Assembly: GCA_023425865.1 (NCBI GenBank)
Contig: JAFABV010000002.1
Location: 103,659 to 167,658, forward strand
Length of the DNA stretch: 64,000 bases
Direction: 5' to 3'
Source: Bacteroidota bacterium
GTDB taxonomy: Bacteria; Bacteroidota; Bacteroidia; Bacteroidales; Bacteroidaceae
The position numbers and the translations under genes were made by a program. This document shows positions 24,618 to 34,067 of this stretch, one piece after another (position 1 is the first letter of the stretch; each line of letters opens with the position of its first letter). The notes beneath the pieces were generated by a model, which was given only the letters and a program-made list of their open reading frames with translations, was not told the origin of the DNA and searched no databases.

Positions 24618-27614
24618 TCAAAAGTCGATCTGCATACCCAGCATGAACTGGCGGGTAGAGGGATAGTAGGTGCGTGAACCTGTGGCACCGGGGTTGAGAC
24701 CGTTAACCTGATAGTTGGAAGGGTCGATGCCCGAGAACTTAGTGATGGTAAACAGGTTGCCAGCTGTAGCGTAGATGCGCACGGCATCAATGTATTTCTT
24801 GTTCAGGTTCAGCGTGTAGCCGATGTTTACGGAGGAGAGTTTCAAGTAGTCGCCTGGCTCCAGAAAATAATCGCAGACAATCGGATTCTGGGACACGACC
24901 TTGTTCTTGCTATAAGCTTTGTCCATGACGTTGCCCTGAAAATTCTTCGTGCCATAGTAGAAGTCGTGGATGTTGAAGATGTCGAATCCGAGGGCAGTCT
25001 GGAAGAACAGGGATGCGTCGAAGTTCTTGTAGCGGAAGGTATGGGTCATGGAGCCTGTGAACTTTGGCAGACCGTTGCCCACAAACTGGCGGTCGTCGTC
25101 GGTGGCATTGTCGGCAAGCACCATGTCACCGTCCTTGTCGAAGACCACCCAGCGGCCCTGTGGGTCTACGCCGGCATACTTCAGCATGTAGAAACTGCCG
25201 ATGCGTCGGCCTTTCTCGATGCGCTGCAAGGTGTGGAAGGGATAGGGATCCTCAGGGCTTACCACGTCGTAGTAGTCTTGGCCCACAAACTCGCTATTGC
25301 TGAAGTCGATGAACTTGTTGCTCATCGTAGAGCCGATAATGTTGAGCGTATAGCTGAAATCTTTGGTCTTGACCGCGTTCCAGGTGATGTCGAACTCAAA
25401 GCCGCTGTTGCGCATGGTGCCCACATTAACGAAGGTTTCATCGAACAGGTAGGGAGGGATGGAGACTTTGTAGTTGCCCAGCAAGTCTTGCTGTCTGCGA
25501 CTGTAGTAGTTGAACGAACCGTAGAGGGCACCGTTGAACAGTGTCCAGTCGAGGCCGATGTTCCAGTTCTTGCCTTTCTCCCAGCGCAGGTCGGGGTTGA
25601 CGTTCTTGCCAGGTCCCCACACCTGGTAGTACTTGCCGTTGTAGGTGTAGTAGCCGAAGCCCTGCATGGTGTTCAGCGACTTGTAACTGTCGAAGTTCTG
25701 GTTGCCCGTCACGCCATAGTCGGCGCGCAGTTTCAGGTCGGTGAGCCAGCTCTTGGTCTCTGCCATGAACGGCTCGTCGGAGATACGCCATCCTACGGAG
25801 ACGGCGGGGAAGTTGCCCCACTTGTGATTTTCACCAAACTTGGAAGAACCCTCGTGGCGCAGTGAGGCTGTCAGCATGTAGCGTCCTTTCCAGTCGTAGC
25901 TTACGCGGCCGAAGAAGGCGATGAGTTTGGAATCGTTCATATACGAGCCCATATCGACTTCTCCCTCCTCTTTGGCAAAGGTGCCAGTGCCGAGGTTGTT
26001 GTCTTCTAAGGCATCATTGGGGAAGTCTTTGTTGTAGGCGTTCAGTCCAGAGTACTTCTCATATTGGTAAGAGTAACCCAGCATGGCCTTGACGTTGTGA
26101 TTGCCAAAGGAGTTGTTGTAGTTGGTAATCCATTCCAGACTGCGCAATGTGGACTTGGAGTAATCTTGCGAAGCCTCGCCTGTGCGACCTGCATTGATGG
26201 CGAGTGTGCTGGTAGACGGGCGGAAGAACTGGTTGTGGTTGTCGTACTGATGGTCGGCAAAGGTGAGCTGGGTCGTGAGCATCTGTTTGCCGGGATTCTT
26301 CAGCAGCAGTGGGAAAAGGTTCAGTTTTACCGTGCCGTCCCAGTCGAGTAACTTGGTTGTGCCGGTGTTCTTGTCAAGATTCACAAGCTCTACCGGATTG
26401 TAGGCAGCCGACTGTCCTTTGAAATTATAATAGAGCGCAGGATTCTGCGGATCCATGATGGGGGTGGTAGGGTTGGCCTCTATGGCATTGCGGAACACGT
26501 CCCACGAGGCATTCTTACGGTGGGCCACACGGGGAGCCACATTTACCAAGAAAGTGAACAGGCCGCCCTTGGTGGTGTGGGTCAAGGCCACGCGACCGCC
26601 GTATTCCTCACGGCCAGAGTACTTGTCTACACCATTAGCGTTACGATAGTCGAAAGAGCCACGGTAGTTGGACTGCGAATTGCCGCCACTGAGGGTGAGC
26701 GTGTGTTGTGTGCGCACGCCTACACGGCTCACGGCATCGAGCCAGTCGGTGGAGCCTCCGAGGTCATATCCCGTGCCCGATGCGATGCGGTTGGCACGGT
26801 ACTCGTCAGCACTGAGCATGTCGAGTTCGGGCTTGATGACATCGAAAGACACTGTACCATTGTAGGTGGTATGCAGGTTGCCGTCGCGTGCGCCTTTCTT
26901 CGTGGTCACGAGGATGACGCCGTTGGAACCGCGTGTACCGTAGATAGCACTGGCCGCTCCGTCTTTCAGAATATCAAAACTTTCGATGTCGTTGGGGTTG
27001 AGATTCGTCAGGTTTCCGCCAGGAACACCATCGATAACGATGAGCGGCCCTAATCCGGCAGCGCGAGACGATACGCCACGCACCTGAATGCTGGCCTGAT
27101 TGTTGGGGTCGCCGGCACCGGTGTTGGTGATGCTGACGCCTGCCACCTTGCCCTGAATCATCATAGAGGGGTCTACGCTGGCCACCTGGGTGAAATTCTT
27201 GGACGAGACGTGAGAGATGGCAGAAGTGAGTTCCTTCTTGTCCATCGTTCCATAACCTATGACCACGACTTCGGCGAGATTGGCAGCCACATCGTCAGAG
27301 AGTACGACCTTCATCTCCGACCGACCGTTAACTGCCACTTCCTGCGTCTTATAACCTATGTATGAGACACGGAGCACGGCCTTGTCGCTGTTCACCTTAA
27401 TGGTAAAGGCGCCGTCTAAGTCAGTGGCGACGCCGTTCTTGGTCTCAGCCTCCATCACGGTAGCGCCGATGATAGGTTCTCCGCTCTTGTCTGTAACCAA
27501 TCCTTTCACACTGAAGTTTTGAGCCAATATGCTCATGGTGCAGAATAGGGCGGCCAGAAGAGCAAGCACTCTATGGCACGAACCATCTTTGTTTTGCACA
27601 GGTTTCATAATCAT
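24618..27614 (-). CDS. susC: SusC/RagA TonB-dependent outer-membrane transporter
   Basis: A protein of 998 residues. A signal peptide ends near SILAQNF; residues 32-110 form the carboxypeptidase-like domain (VKGLVTDKSGEPIIGATV); about 115-230 is the plug with VVVIGYGTMDKKELTSAIS and the SusC motif AASAIYGTRGSNGVILVTTKKG; the rest is a 22-strand barrel ending FMLGMQIDF, whose terminal Phe is the Bam signal. It imports oligosaccharides, here probably isomalto-oligosaccharides, with energy from TonB. There is no N-terminal STN domain, so the SusR-like protein rather than an anti-sigma factor is the likely regulator. The ATG two codons downstream is an alternative start. Confidence 0.97.
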   Translation of the reverse strand: MIMKPVQNKDGSCHRVLALLAALFCTMSILAQNFSVKGLVTDKSGEPIIGATVMEAETKNGVATDLDGAFTIKVNSDKAVLRVSYIGYKTQEVAVNGRSEMKVVLSDDVAANLAEVVVIGYGTMDKKELTSAISHVSSKNFTQVASVDPSMMIQGKVAGVSITNTGAGDPNNQASIQVRGVSSRAAGLGPLIVIDGVPGGNLTNLNPNDIESFDILKDGAASAIYGTRGSNGVILVTTKKGARDGNLHTTYNGTVSFDVIKPELDMLSADEYRANRIASGTGYDLGGSTDWLDAVSRVGVRTQHTLTLSGGNSQSNYRGSFDYRNANGVDKYSGREEYGGRVALTHTTKGGLFTFLVNVAPRVAHRKNASWDVFRNAIEANPTTPIMDPQNPALYYNFKGQSAAYNPVELVNLDKNTGTTKLLDWDGTVKLNLFPLLLKNPGKQMLTTQLTFADHQYDNHNQFFRPSTSTLAINAGRTGEASQDYSKSTLRSLEWITNYNNSFGNHNVKAMLGYSYQYEKYSGLNAYNKDFPNDALEDNNLGTGTFAKEEGEVDMGSYMNDSKLIAFFGRVSYDWKGRYMLTASLRHEGSSKFGENHKWGNFPAVSVGWRISDEPFMAETKSWLTDLKLRADYGVTGNQNFDSYKSLNTMQGFGYYTYNGKYYQVWGPGKNVNPDLRWEKGKNWNIGLDWTLFNGALYGSFNYYSRRQQDLLGNYKVSIPPYLFDETFVNVGTMRNSGFEFDITWNAVKTKDFSYTLNIIGSTMSNKFIDFSNSEFVGQDYYDVVSPEDPYPFHTLQRIEKGRRIGSFYMLKYAGVDPQGRWVVFDKDGDMVLADNATDDDRQFVGNGLPKFTGSMTHTFRYKNFDASLFFQTALGFDIFNIHDFYYGTKNFQGNVMDKAYSKNKVVSQNPIVCDYFLEPGDYLKLSSVNIGYTLNLNKKYIDAVRIYATAGNLFTITKFSGIDPSNYQVNGLNPGATGSRTYYPSTRQFMLGMQIDF

Positions 27615-27695
27615 TGGTTTTATAAATATTATTAGTTAATTGATTGTTCACCATCATGACCGAGATAGATACTTGGCCGCATCAAAAAGTTGCGG

Positions 27696-27703
27696 CAAAG
27701 ATA
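27696..27703 (-). promoter_or_regulatory. -7 element of the susC operon
   Basis: The minus strand reads TATCTTTG about 80 bp upstream of the susC start. The -33 region is only a T-rich run, as expected for a promoter that needs an activator such as the SusR-like protein. Confidence 0.55.
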
Positions 27704-27714
27704 GCATGAAATAG

Positions 27715-27792
27715 ATATAAAAAAAATACAATGTATTGAAAATATAGTAGCTGCTGTTGGCGTAGCTATTGATTTTCAACGCATTGTATTTT
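27715..27792 (-). terminator. Rho-independent terminator of the SusR-like gene
   Basis: AAAATACAATG pairs exactly with CATTGTATTTT, and further in TTGAAAAT with ATTTTCAA, so the stem is over 20 bp with a bulge. On the minus strand it is followed by a run of T. It separates the regulator transcript from the susC promoter. Confidence 0.85.
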
Positions 27793-27831
27793 CAGGCAGG
27801 GGCGTAAAAAGTAGTAACCGCAAAGCGGCAT

Positions 27832-29493
27832 TCAAGGGGTTTCACCGCTTTTTCCGATATTCATCACCTTCTTTTCGAGTTCGTCTCGGTCGCCTCGAGC
27901 CTTGTTTCTGATTCGTGTGCGGTAGTTGTAGATGGTGGTGGTGGAATATCTCAGGAATTGTGCAATCTTCACACTGTCGGTGATGCCGAGCCTGATCAGG
28001 GCGAATATGCGTAGTTCGGTGTTGAGCTTATGCCCACTTTTCGGCACAATCTCCTCTCCCTCTTGCAGTAGGGCGTTGAACTCGTTTACAAAGTCGGGGA
28101 AGAGCTGGATGAAGGTGTCGTCGAAACTGTCGTAGAATTCAGCCAGCTCGTTTTCCACTTCTTTATTAGATACCTTCACGGCTTCTTTCAGTTCTTTCAT
28201 CTGCCCTGTCGACAGCAATTTATTCAGGTGGGTACGCACCTGTCGCATCTTCTCCAGATAGACCGAACATTGGTCCATGTAGCGTGCAATATACTCTTCC
28301 TTGAGATAAGAGTTCTCGGCAATGAGCTGGTTTTGCTGCTTGATCTCCTTATTATATTGTAAGAGCTGGTTATTCATGTCGCGCAGTTTGTCGTTGGCGT
28401 TGGCCAGATGTTGCCGAGCCACCACCACGTACTTCTTTTGTCGCATTACGTAGCGTACGGCGAAGAGCAGACAGAGGGCCAGCAGACTGATGGCGATGAG
28501 CACTCCGAGCACTATCATTTGCTGCTGATGCTTCTTGGCCATATAGGCTTCGTTGATGATGGGGAAGGTGTCGAGTATTTCCAGGATGCGCAGACGTGCG
28601 TTGCAGGCTTTGGCATCTTCCATGCAGATGGTAAGGTATTTGTAAGCACGGTCGATGTCGCCCTCCTGAAAGAGAATAGTGGCTACTTTCCTGAGCGATA
28701 TGTATTCGCGCGTGTCGCTCTTCATGTCTTCGATGGCCGACAAAATATAGTAGTGCTTGGCCCGTTCGCGGTCGCCCATGTGACTGTATGCCTCGGCGAT
28801 GGTATAGGCAAATCCTGCATCAAATCGCCCGTTGTCACTGGGGGTGTAAGGAAGTAACTGAGAGAGTGCTTGCTTGTATTTTCCTTGCGCTATGAGCTTG
28901 TCGGCATAAACCATCTTGTGGATGTTGCTCTTTGGACTGTAATATGATAAAAGAGAGTCGCGATAGATATCTGTCAGGTGAGTATAGGCTTTTTTCTCTT
29001 TGGAGGTAACGGCAAAGTCTGCCATCAAGCCATAGAGTGTGCGGCATAGATGGAAGAAATTTTCGCGACGCTCTCTGGGCATAGACTTGTGTTGTTGTGG
29101 CGCAAGCAATTCAGAAGCCTCTTTGAACATGCCTATGGTCATCAGCACCTCTGCCTTGTGAAGCACGGCATTAAGTTTCTGGTCTTCACGGTTTGCTTTG
29201 TCGGCCAATTGGTACAATCTGTCTACATAAAGAAGCGAAGAATCCGTGTTGAACGCAGAGTATTCGTTGCATAGCATGTCGCACAGGTCTAATTCTTCTT
29301 GTATGTTTTTCCCTTTCACCTTCTCCAGCGACTTACGTATGTTCAGAATATTCTTTTCTTTGTTGGCGATGTATGTTGGCCGAAGTTCTATGGCATGGTC
29401 CAGTTCCTTGAGTAAATTGGTATTTACTGCGGCGTATGCTTCTGAACTCCATATGAAGAGCAGAAAATAAATGGTGAATATCCTTATATGCAT
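27832..29493 (-). CDS. SusR-like membrane-spanning regulator (DUF6377 type)
   Basis: A protein of 553 residues. A signal peptide (residues 1-21) leads into a helical TPR-like sensor domain (about 25-320) that would face the periplasm. One membrane span follows (QQMIVLGVLIAISLLALCLL, about 325-345), then a coiled coil (HLANANDKLRDMNNQLLQYN) and a C-terminal LuxR-like helix-turn-helix (ELRIFALIRLGITDSVKIAQ, then YSTTTIYNYRTRIRNKA). SusR of B. thetaiotaomicron has this plan and activates its own locus on binding maltose; here an isomaltose-type inducer is likely. It lies directly upstream of susC on the same strand with a terminator between. Confidence 0.88.
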   Translation of the reverse strand: MHIRIFTIYFLLFIWSSEAYAAVNTNLLKELDHAIELRPTYIANKEKNILNIRKSLEKVKGKNIQEELDLCDMLCNEYSAFNTDSSLLYVDRLYQLADKANREDQKLNAVLHKAEVLMTIGMFKEASELLAPQQHKSMPRERRENFFHLCRTLYGLMADFAVTSKEKKAYTHLTDIYRDSLLSYYSPKSNIHKMVYADKLIAQGKYKQALSQLLPYTPSDNGRFDAGFAYTIAEAYSHMGDRERAKHYYILSAIEDMKSDTREYISLRKVATILFQEGDIDRAYKYLTICMEDAKACNARLRILEILDTFPIINEAYMAKKHQQQMIVLGVLIAISLLALCLLFAVRYVMRQKKYVVVARQHLANANDKLRDMNNQLLQYNKEIKQQNQLIAENSYLKEEYIARYMDQCSVYLEKMRQVRTHLNKLLSTGQMKELKEAVKVSNKEVENELAEFYDSFDDTFIQLFPDFVNEFNALLQEGEEIVPKSGHKLNTELRIFALIRLGITDSVKIAQFLRYSTTTIYNYRTRIRNKARGDRDELEKKVMNIGKSGETP

Positions 29494-29586
29494 TTCTTGG
29501 TTATCGTAATGTTTGAAGATATAGGTTGATGCGTAACCGCAGGGCCGCGAAGGATAGATTATTAAAGGAAGGTAGAACCACGGTAA

Positions 29587-30060
29587 TTATTTCTTATTCC
29601 CAAAGTCGGCGGGTATCTCACCCCACTGCTTGGTTTCCCATTTTATAATAGGTATCTTGGCAGCGTGGGTACGCAGCCAGTTCTCGGCTCGGGCAATGAC
29701 CTGATAGAGTGGCTCGGTCTGTGCATTGCGCTCCAGCTTGGTCTTGCATTTACGGTTGCGCACCCAAAGGATGGCGTTGTAAGAGTCAGAGTAAATCACC
29801 TTGTCGGTGATGTTTTTCTGCTGCATGAGGGCCAGGGCATGTACAATGGCCAGAAACTCGCCGATGTTGTTGGTGCCGTGCACCGGACCGTAGTGAAACA
29901 CCCGTTCCCCTGTGGCCAGGTCCACACACTGATATTCCATGGGTCCCGGGTTGCCCGAGCAGGCCGCGTCGACGGCCCAAGCGTTGGCTTTCACCTCGGG
30001 TGGGAGGGGAAGAACGGTGTCGTGGCGGTAGGCAGGCGGATTGGCGGGTATGGCTGGCAT
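29587..30060 (-). CDS. ribonuclease H-like protein
   Basis: A protein of 157 residues started at MPAIPANPPAYRHD; an open upstream extension overlaps a hairpin and the end of argS's flank and is Pro/His-rich, so it is not used. The four acidic residues of RNase HI are visible: Asp in WAVDAACSGNPGP, Glu in TNNIGEFLAIVHAL, Asp in VIYSDSYNAI and Asp in EIPADFGNK. It would cut the RNA strand of RNA-DNA hybrids. There is no N-terminal hybrid-binding domain. It follows argS on the same strand. Confidence 0.88.
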   Translation of the reverse strand: MPAIPANPPAYRHDTVLPLPPEVKANAWAVDAACSGNPGPMEYQCVDLATGERVFHYGPVHGTNNIGEFLAIVHALALMQQKNITDKVIYSDSYNAILWVRNRKCKTKLERNAQTEPLYQVIARAENWLRTHAAKIPIIKWETKQWGEIPADFGNKK

Positions 30061-30088
30061 GGGTGGTGGCGTTAAGAGAAGAGCGTGG

Positions 30089-30111
30089 AAGCCGCCATGA
30101 GATGGCGGCTT
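30089..30111 (-). terminator. hairpin between argS and the RNase H gene
   Basis: AAGCCGCCAT and ATGGCGGCTT form a perfect 10-bp stem with the loop GAG (on the plus strand). No clear U run follows, so it may be an attenuator or mRNA-processing site. Confidence 0.55.
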
Positions 30112-30142
30112 GAGGGTGTGATGAGGCTGAAGTGGAGCGACT

Positions 30143-31960
30143 TTACATGCGCTCGGGCACCTCGATGCCAAGGAGAGTCATGGCATTTTTGATGGTCTTG
30201 GCCACGTTCTTGGCGATGACCAGACGGGTGGTCTTCTCGATGTCGGTATCGGCACTGAGGATGCTGTAGTCGTGGTAGAACTGGTTGAACTCCTTGGTGA
30301 GCTCGTAGCAGTAGTTGGCGATGCCAGCAGGGTTGTAGTTCTCGCCGGCGTCTTTCACGGCCACCTTAAACTCGTCCATCTTCTGGATGAGGTGTATCTC
30401 CTTCTCGTTGAGCGGAGCGTCGGTGCTCAGTGCCGTCGGGATGGCTATGCCCTCAGCCTCGGCCTTGCGCAGGATAGAGCGGATGCGGGCGTGGGTGTAC
30501 TGGATGAACGGGCCTGTGTTGCCGTTGAAGTCGATAGACTCTTCTGGGTTGAAGAGCATGTTTTTGCGGGCGTCGACCTTGAGGATGAAGTACTTCAGCG
30601 CTCCGAGACCCACAATGCGGGCAATCTCCTGCTTCTCGGCTTCGGTCATGTCGTGGAACTTACCCAGTTCGTCGCTGGTCTTGCGGGCATCCTCTATCAT
30701 TGTAGCGATAAGGTCGTCGGCATCGACCACGGTACCCTCGCGGCTCTTCATCTTACCGTTGGGCAGTTCCACCATGCCGTAGGAGAAGTGTACGAGGTCT
30801 TTGCCCCACTTGAATCCCAGGCGGTCGAGCAGCAGCGAAAGCACCTGGAAATGGTAATTCTGCTCGTTGCCCACCACATAAATCATCTTGTCGATGGGGT
30901 AGTCGCGGAAGCGCAGGTCGGCCGTACCGATATCTTGCGTCATGTATACGCTGGTGCCATCAGAACGAAGCAACAGTTTCTGGTCCAGTCCCTCGTTGGT
31001 GAGGTCGGCCCATACACTGTTATCTTCTTTCCTGAAGAAAAGTCCTTTGTCGAGACCCTCTTCTACCTTCTTCTTTCCCTCGAGGTAGGTGTTTGATTCA
31101 TAATAAATTTTGTCGAAGCCCACGCCGAGTGCCTTGTAGGTCTCATCGAAACCTGCATACACCCAGTTGTTCATCATCTCCCACAGGCCGCGCACCTCTT
31201 TGTCGCCCTGCTCCCACTTCACGAGCATGTCGTGGGCCTCCTTGATGAGCGGTGCCTCGGCCTTGGCTTTTTCCTCGGCCTTCTCATTGTCTATGCCCTC
31301 GGCCATGTACTGTGCCTTGAGTTGTGCGACCTCCTCACGGTAGTGCTTGTCGAAAGCCACGTAGAAGTCGCCGATGAGGTGGTCGCCCTTCTTGCCGGTA
31401 GACTCCGGTGTCGCACCGTTGCCCCATTTCTGCCAAGCGAGCATCGACTTACAAATGTGAATACCGCGGTCGTTGACGATATTGGTCTTCACCACACGAT
31501 TGCCGTTGGCCTCCATGATTTGGGCCAAGCTCCAACCCAGCAGGTTGTTGCGCACGTGACCCAAGTGCAGGGGCTTGTTGGTGTTGGGCGAAGAATATTC
31601 GATCATCACGAGCGGACTGTCGGCCTTGGCCTCCTGCTCGCCATATTTGGCGTCGGTGTTGATATCGTTGAGCAGGGCCACCCATGCTGGGGCGGCGATG
31701 GTGAGGTTGAGGAAGCCTTTCACTACGTTGTACGAAGCCACGGCAGGGCAGTCGCGCACGAGTAGGTCGCCAATTTCTTGTGCAGTGTCCTCAGGCTTCT
31801 TGCGAGAAATTTTCACAAAGGGGAAAACCACTAAGGTGAGGTTGCCTTCAAATGTTGACTTGGTCTTCTGCAACTGAACCATGTTTTCGGACACTTCTTG
31901 TCCGTAGAGCTCCTTGACAGCCTTGAGCACAGCCGTGCTGACTTCCTTTTCAATATTCAT
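30143..31960 (-). CDS. argS: arginyl-tRNA synthetase
   Basis: A cytoplasmic class I synthetase of 605 residues, normal length. The N-terminal Add-1 tRNA-binding domain (1-100) is followed by the HIGH variant KPLHLGHVRNN near residue 130; the KMSK counterpart lies around GKMKSREGTVVD near 403, as expected for ArgRS, which often lacks a canonical KMSK; and the DALR anticodon-binding domain ends with LLGIEVPERM. It charges tRNA-Arg. The YitT gene is divergent upstream. Confidence 0.97.
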   Translation of the reverse strand: MNIEKEVSTAVLKAVKELYGQEVSENMVQLQKTKSTFEGNLTLVVFPFVKISRKKPEDTAQEIGDLLVRDCPAVASYNVVKGFLNLTIAAPAWVALLNDINTDAKYGEQEAKADSPLVMIEYSSPNTNKPLHLGHVRNNLLGWSLAQIMEANGNRVVKTNIVNDRGIHICKSMLAWQKWGNGATPESTGKKGDHLIGDFYVAFDKHYREEVAQLKAQYMAEGIDNEKAEEKAKAEAPLIKEAHDMLVKWEQGDKEVRGLWEMMNNWVYAGFDETYKALGVGFDKIYYESNTYLEGKKKVEEGLDKGLFFRKEDNSVWADLTNEGLDQKLLLRSDGTSVYMTQDIGTADLRFRDYPIDKMIYVVGNEQNYHFQVLSLLLDRLGFKWGKDLVHFSYGMVELPNGKMKSREGTVVDADDLIATMIEDARKTSDELGKFHDMTEAEKQEIARIVGLGALKYFILKVDARKNMLFNPEESIDFNGNTGPFIQYTHARIRSILRKAEAEGIAIPTALSTDAPLNEKEIHLIQKMDEFKVAVKDAGENYNPAGIANYCYELTKEFNQFYHDYSILSADTDIEKTTRLVIAKNVAKTIKNAMTLLGIEVPERM

Positions 31961-32079
31961 CTGTGCGGATATAATATGTTGTTACTGATATGGTCATGCC
32001 ACAACTTCGAGTTACGTTGTCAGTGTATCGTGCAACGTGGGGTGGGTATGGCGGACTGCAAAATTACAAAAAAGATAGC

Positions 32080-32087
32080 AGACAAGG
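32080..32087 (-). promoter_or_regulatory. possible -7 element of argS
   Basis: The minus strand reads TAATTTTG about 120 bp upstream of the argS start. The -33 box is imperfect (CTTG with a short spacer). Confidence 0.4.
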
Positions 32088-32117
32088 GGTTGACAGATAG
32101 ATATTTTAGCATTTTTC

Positions 32118-32149
32118 TTTGTAGTGCCAATATTTATTTTCTAATTTTG
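32118..32149 (+). promoter_or_regulatory. promoter of the yitT-hydrolase operon
   Basis: TTTG (32118-32121), a 20-bp spacer and TAATTTTG (32142-32149) give a full consensus match. The ATG follows only 14 bp after the -7 box, so the leader is very short. Confidence 0.8.
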
Positions 32150-32163
32150 CAAAACAGAAGACT

Positions 32164-33102
32164 ATGGAGACAACAAGAACTAAGGGGAAATCGTTTTTCC
32201 GCAATCTGCGCGATGGTATCATCATCACGATAGCCATGCTCATGGGTGCCGTGGGCCTGAATCTTTTTTTGTTGCCCCACGAGATCACCACCGGGGGTAT
32301 TACGGGTATTGCTTCGATAGTGTTTTGGGGTACAGGCATCAAGGTGCAACACACCTATTTCTTTCTCAACGCCCTGTTGCTTCTTGGTGCTCTGCGCGTG
32401 CTGGGCTGGCGTTTTTGTGCCAAGACCATTTATAGCGTGATTGTATTCACCGTGGCCACATCGTTGCTGCAGACCTACGTTACGCCCACCTTCCATTTGT
32501 TGGCCGACCAGAAGTTCATGGCCTGTATCGTGGGTGGCGTGTTCATGGGTACCAGTGTGGGGCTCGGCTTGTCGGTAGGTGGCAGTACAGGCGGCTCTGA
32601 TGTTGTCGCGGCCATGGTGCATAAGTACCGCGACGTGTCGATGGGGCGTATCATCTTGTTTTGTGACTTGGCCGTCATCACATCCAGCTATGTAGTACTC
32701 AACGACTGGGAGAAGGTGCTCTACGGTTATGTGCTGCTGTTTATCATGTCGTTTTGTGTAGATTATGTTTTCAACTCGTTGCGCCAGAGCGTGCAGTTCT
32801 TCATTATCTCCGACAAGTATCAGGAGATAGGCGAGGCTATCAACAAGATTGCCGACCGTGGCTGCTCTACCCTCAATGGCAACGGTTTTTATTCCAAAAA
32901 AGAGATCAAGGTGATCTTCTGCATCGCCAAGATGAGCGAGTCGAGCCTTATTTTCGACCTTGTCGATGAGATAGACCCCGAGGCTTTCGTAGCCCAGAGC
33001 GCTATCATCGGTGCCTTCGGCCGAGGCTTCGATAGGGTGAGGGTAAGGAAAAAGATTAAGCTGGCTGAAATAAATGAAAAACTAAATCAAACCGAAGCGT
33101 GA
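32164..33102 (+). CDS. YitT family membrane protein
   Basis: A protein of 312 residues. Five to six membrane segments (IIITIAMLMGAVGLNLFLLP, and so on) carry the YitT marks LPHEITTGGITGIA and VGGSTGGSDVVAAM; residues about 215-300 form the cytoplasmic DUF2179 domain (QFFIISDKYQEIGEAIN, FYSKKEIKVIFCIA). The family is common and its substrate is unknown. It overlaps the next gene by one base (TGATG), so the two are translationally coupled. Confidence 0.92.
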   Translation: METTRTKGKSFFRNLRDGIIITIAMLMGAVGLNLFLLPHEITTGGITGIASIVFWGTGIKVQHTYFFLNALLLLGALRVLGWRFCAKTIYSVIVFTVATSLLQTYVTPTFHLLADQKFMACIVGGVFMGTSVGLGLSVGGSTGGSDVVAAMVHKYRDVSMGRIILFCDLAVITSSYVVLNDWEKVLYGYVLLFIMSFCVDYVFNSLRQSVQFFIISDKYQEIGEAINKIADRGCSTLNGNGFYSKKEIKVIFCIAKMSESSLIFDLVDEIDPEAFVAQSAIIGAFGRGFDRVRVRKKIKLAEINEKLNQTEA

Positions 33103-34067
33103 TGAAGCACAAAGGATTGGGCAGTCTGATACTCATCGTAGGTTTAGTGGGTATTGCATGTTTTGGTGCCAGTGCCTACATGGTGGCGTATGCCTTGCTG
33201 CCCGCCGACAATCCAGGGCGCGACTACACCAAGGAATACCAAGTGCTGTTTGCCAACTATCCAGAGACCAAGCCTTGGATAGACTCGCTTCAGAGAACGG
33301 GAGCTTTGCGCGATACCTTTGTCGTTTCTCCCGACGGCGACCGCCACCACGGACTCTATGTCGCCGCTCCACGGCCTACGGGCAAGACGGCAGTGCTGGT
33401 GCATGGCTATTGCGACAATGCGGTGACGATGTTGAGCTTAGGATTTATGTACAATCGTGAGTTGGGATATAACATCGTGCTGCCCGACTTGCATGCCCAT
33501 GGCAAGAGCGATGGCCATGCCATACAGATGGGGTGGAAAGACCGCTTGGACGTGCTGCAGTGGATAGGTATAGCCGACTCACTGTTTCGCGACTCTACCG
33601 CTCGTTCGGCTATCGTGGTACATGGCATCTCGATGGGTGCTGCCACCACGATGTGTGTGGCTGGCGAGAAGACGCCAGCCTGCGTGCGGGCCTTTATCGA
33701 AGATTGTGGCTACACCTCTGCCTGGGATGAATTTGCCCAGCAGCTCGACGACCAGTTTGGACTCCCTGCGTTTCCCTTGATGTACACCGCCTCGGCACTC
33801 TGCAAACTCAAGTATGGCTGGTCGTTTGGCGAGGCCTCCCCGTTAGAGCAGGTGCGTAAATGCCAAAAGCCCATGCTCTTTGTCCATGGCATGGACGATA
33901 CCTATGTGCCTTACCGCATGTTGCAGGTGCTCTACAATGCCAAACCGGGCACGAACAAAGCCCTTAAGGCTTTTGCCAAGACTACACACGCACAAAGCTA
34001 TTACACGCATAGGCGCGAATACACCCAACTGGTGAAAGACTGGCTCAATGACTACATGAGCCTTTAA
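33102..34067 (+). CDS. alpha/beta hydrolase, membrane-anchored
   Basis: A protein of 321 residues, started at the ATG that shares its A with the upstream TGA. Residues 8-32 form an N-terminal membrane anchor (LILIVGLVGIACFGASAY). The fold shows the oxyanion HG (VLVHGYCDNAVTM), the nucleophile elbow VVHGISMGAATT, the acid VHGMDDTYVPY and the catalytic His in AKTTHAQSYY. Closest in style to BAAT/prolyl-oligopeptidase-like esterases of Gram-negative envelopes. Substrate unknown. Its stop overlaps that of the convergent MATE gene within the palindrome TTAA. Confidence 0.88.
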   Translation: MKHKGLGSLILIVGLVGIACFGASAYMVAYALLPADNPGRDYTKEYQVLFANYPETKPWIDSLQRTGALRDTFVVSPDGDRHHGLYVAAPRPTGKTAVLVHGYCDNAVTMLSLGFMYNRELGYNIVLPDLHAHGKSDGHAIQMGWKDRLDVLQWIGIADSLFRDSTARSAIVVHGISMGAATTMCVAGEKTPACVRAFIEDCGYTSAWDEFAQQLDDQFGLPAFPLMYTASALCKLKYGWSFGEASPLEQVRKCQKPMLFVHGMDDTYVPYRMLQVLYNAKPGTNKALKAFAKTTHAQSYYTHRREYTQLVKDWLNDYMSL

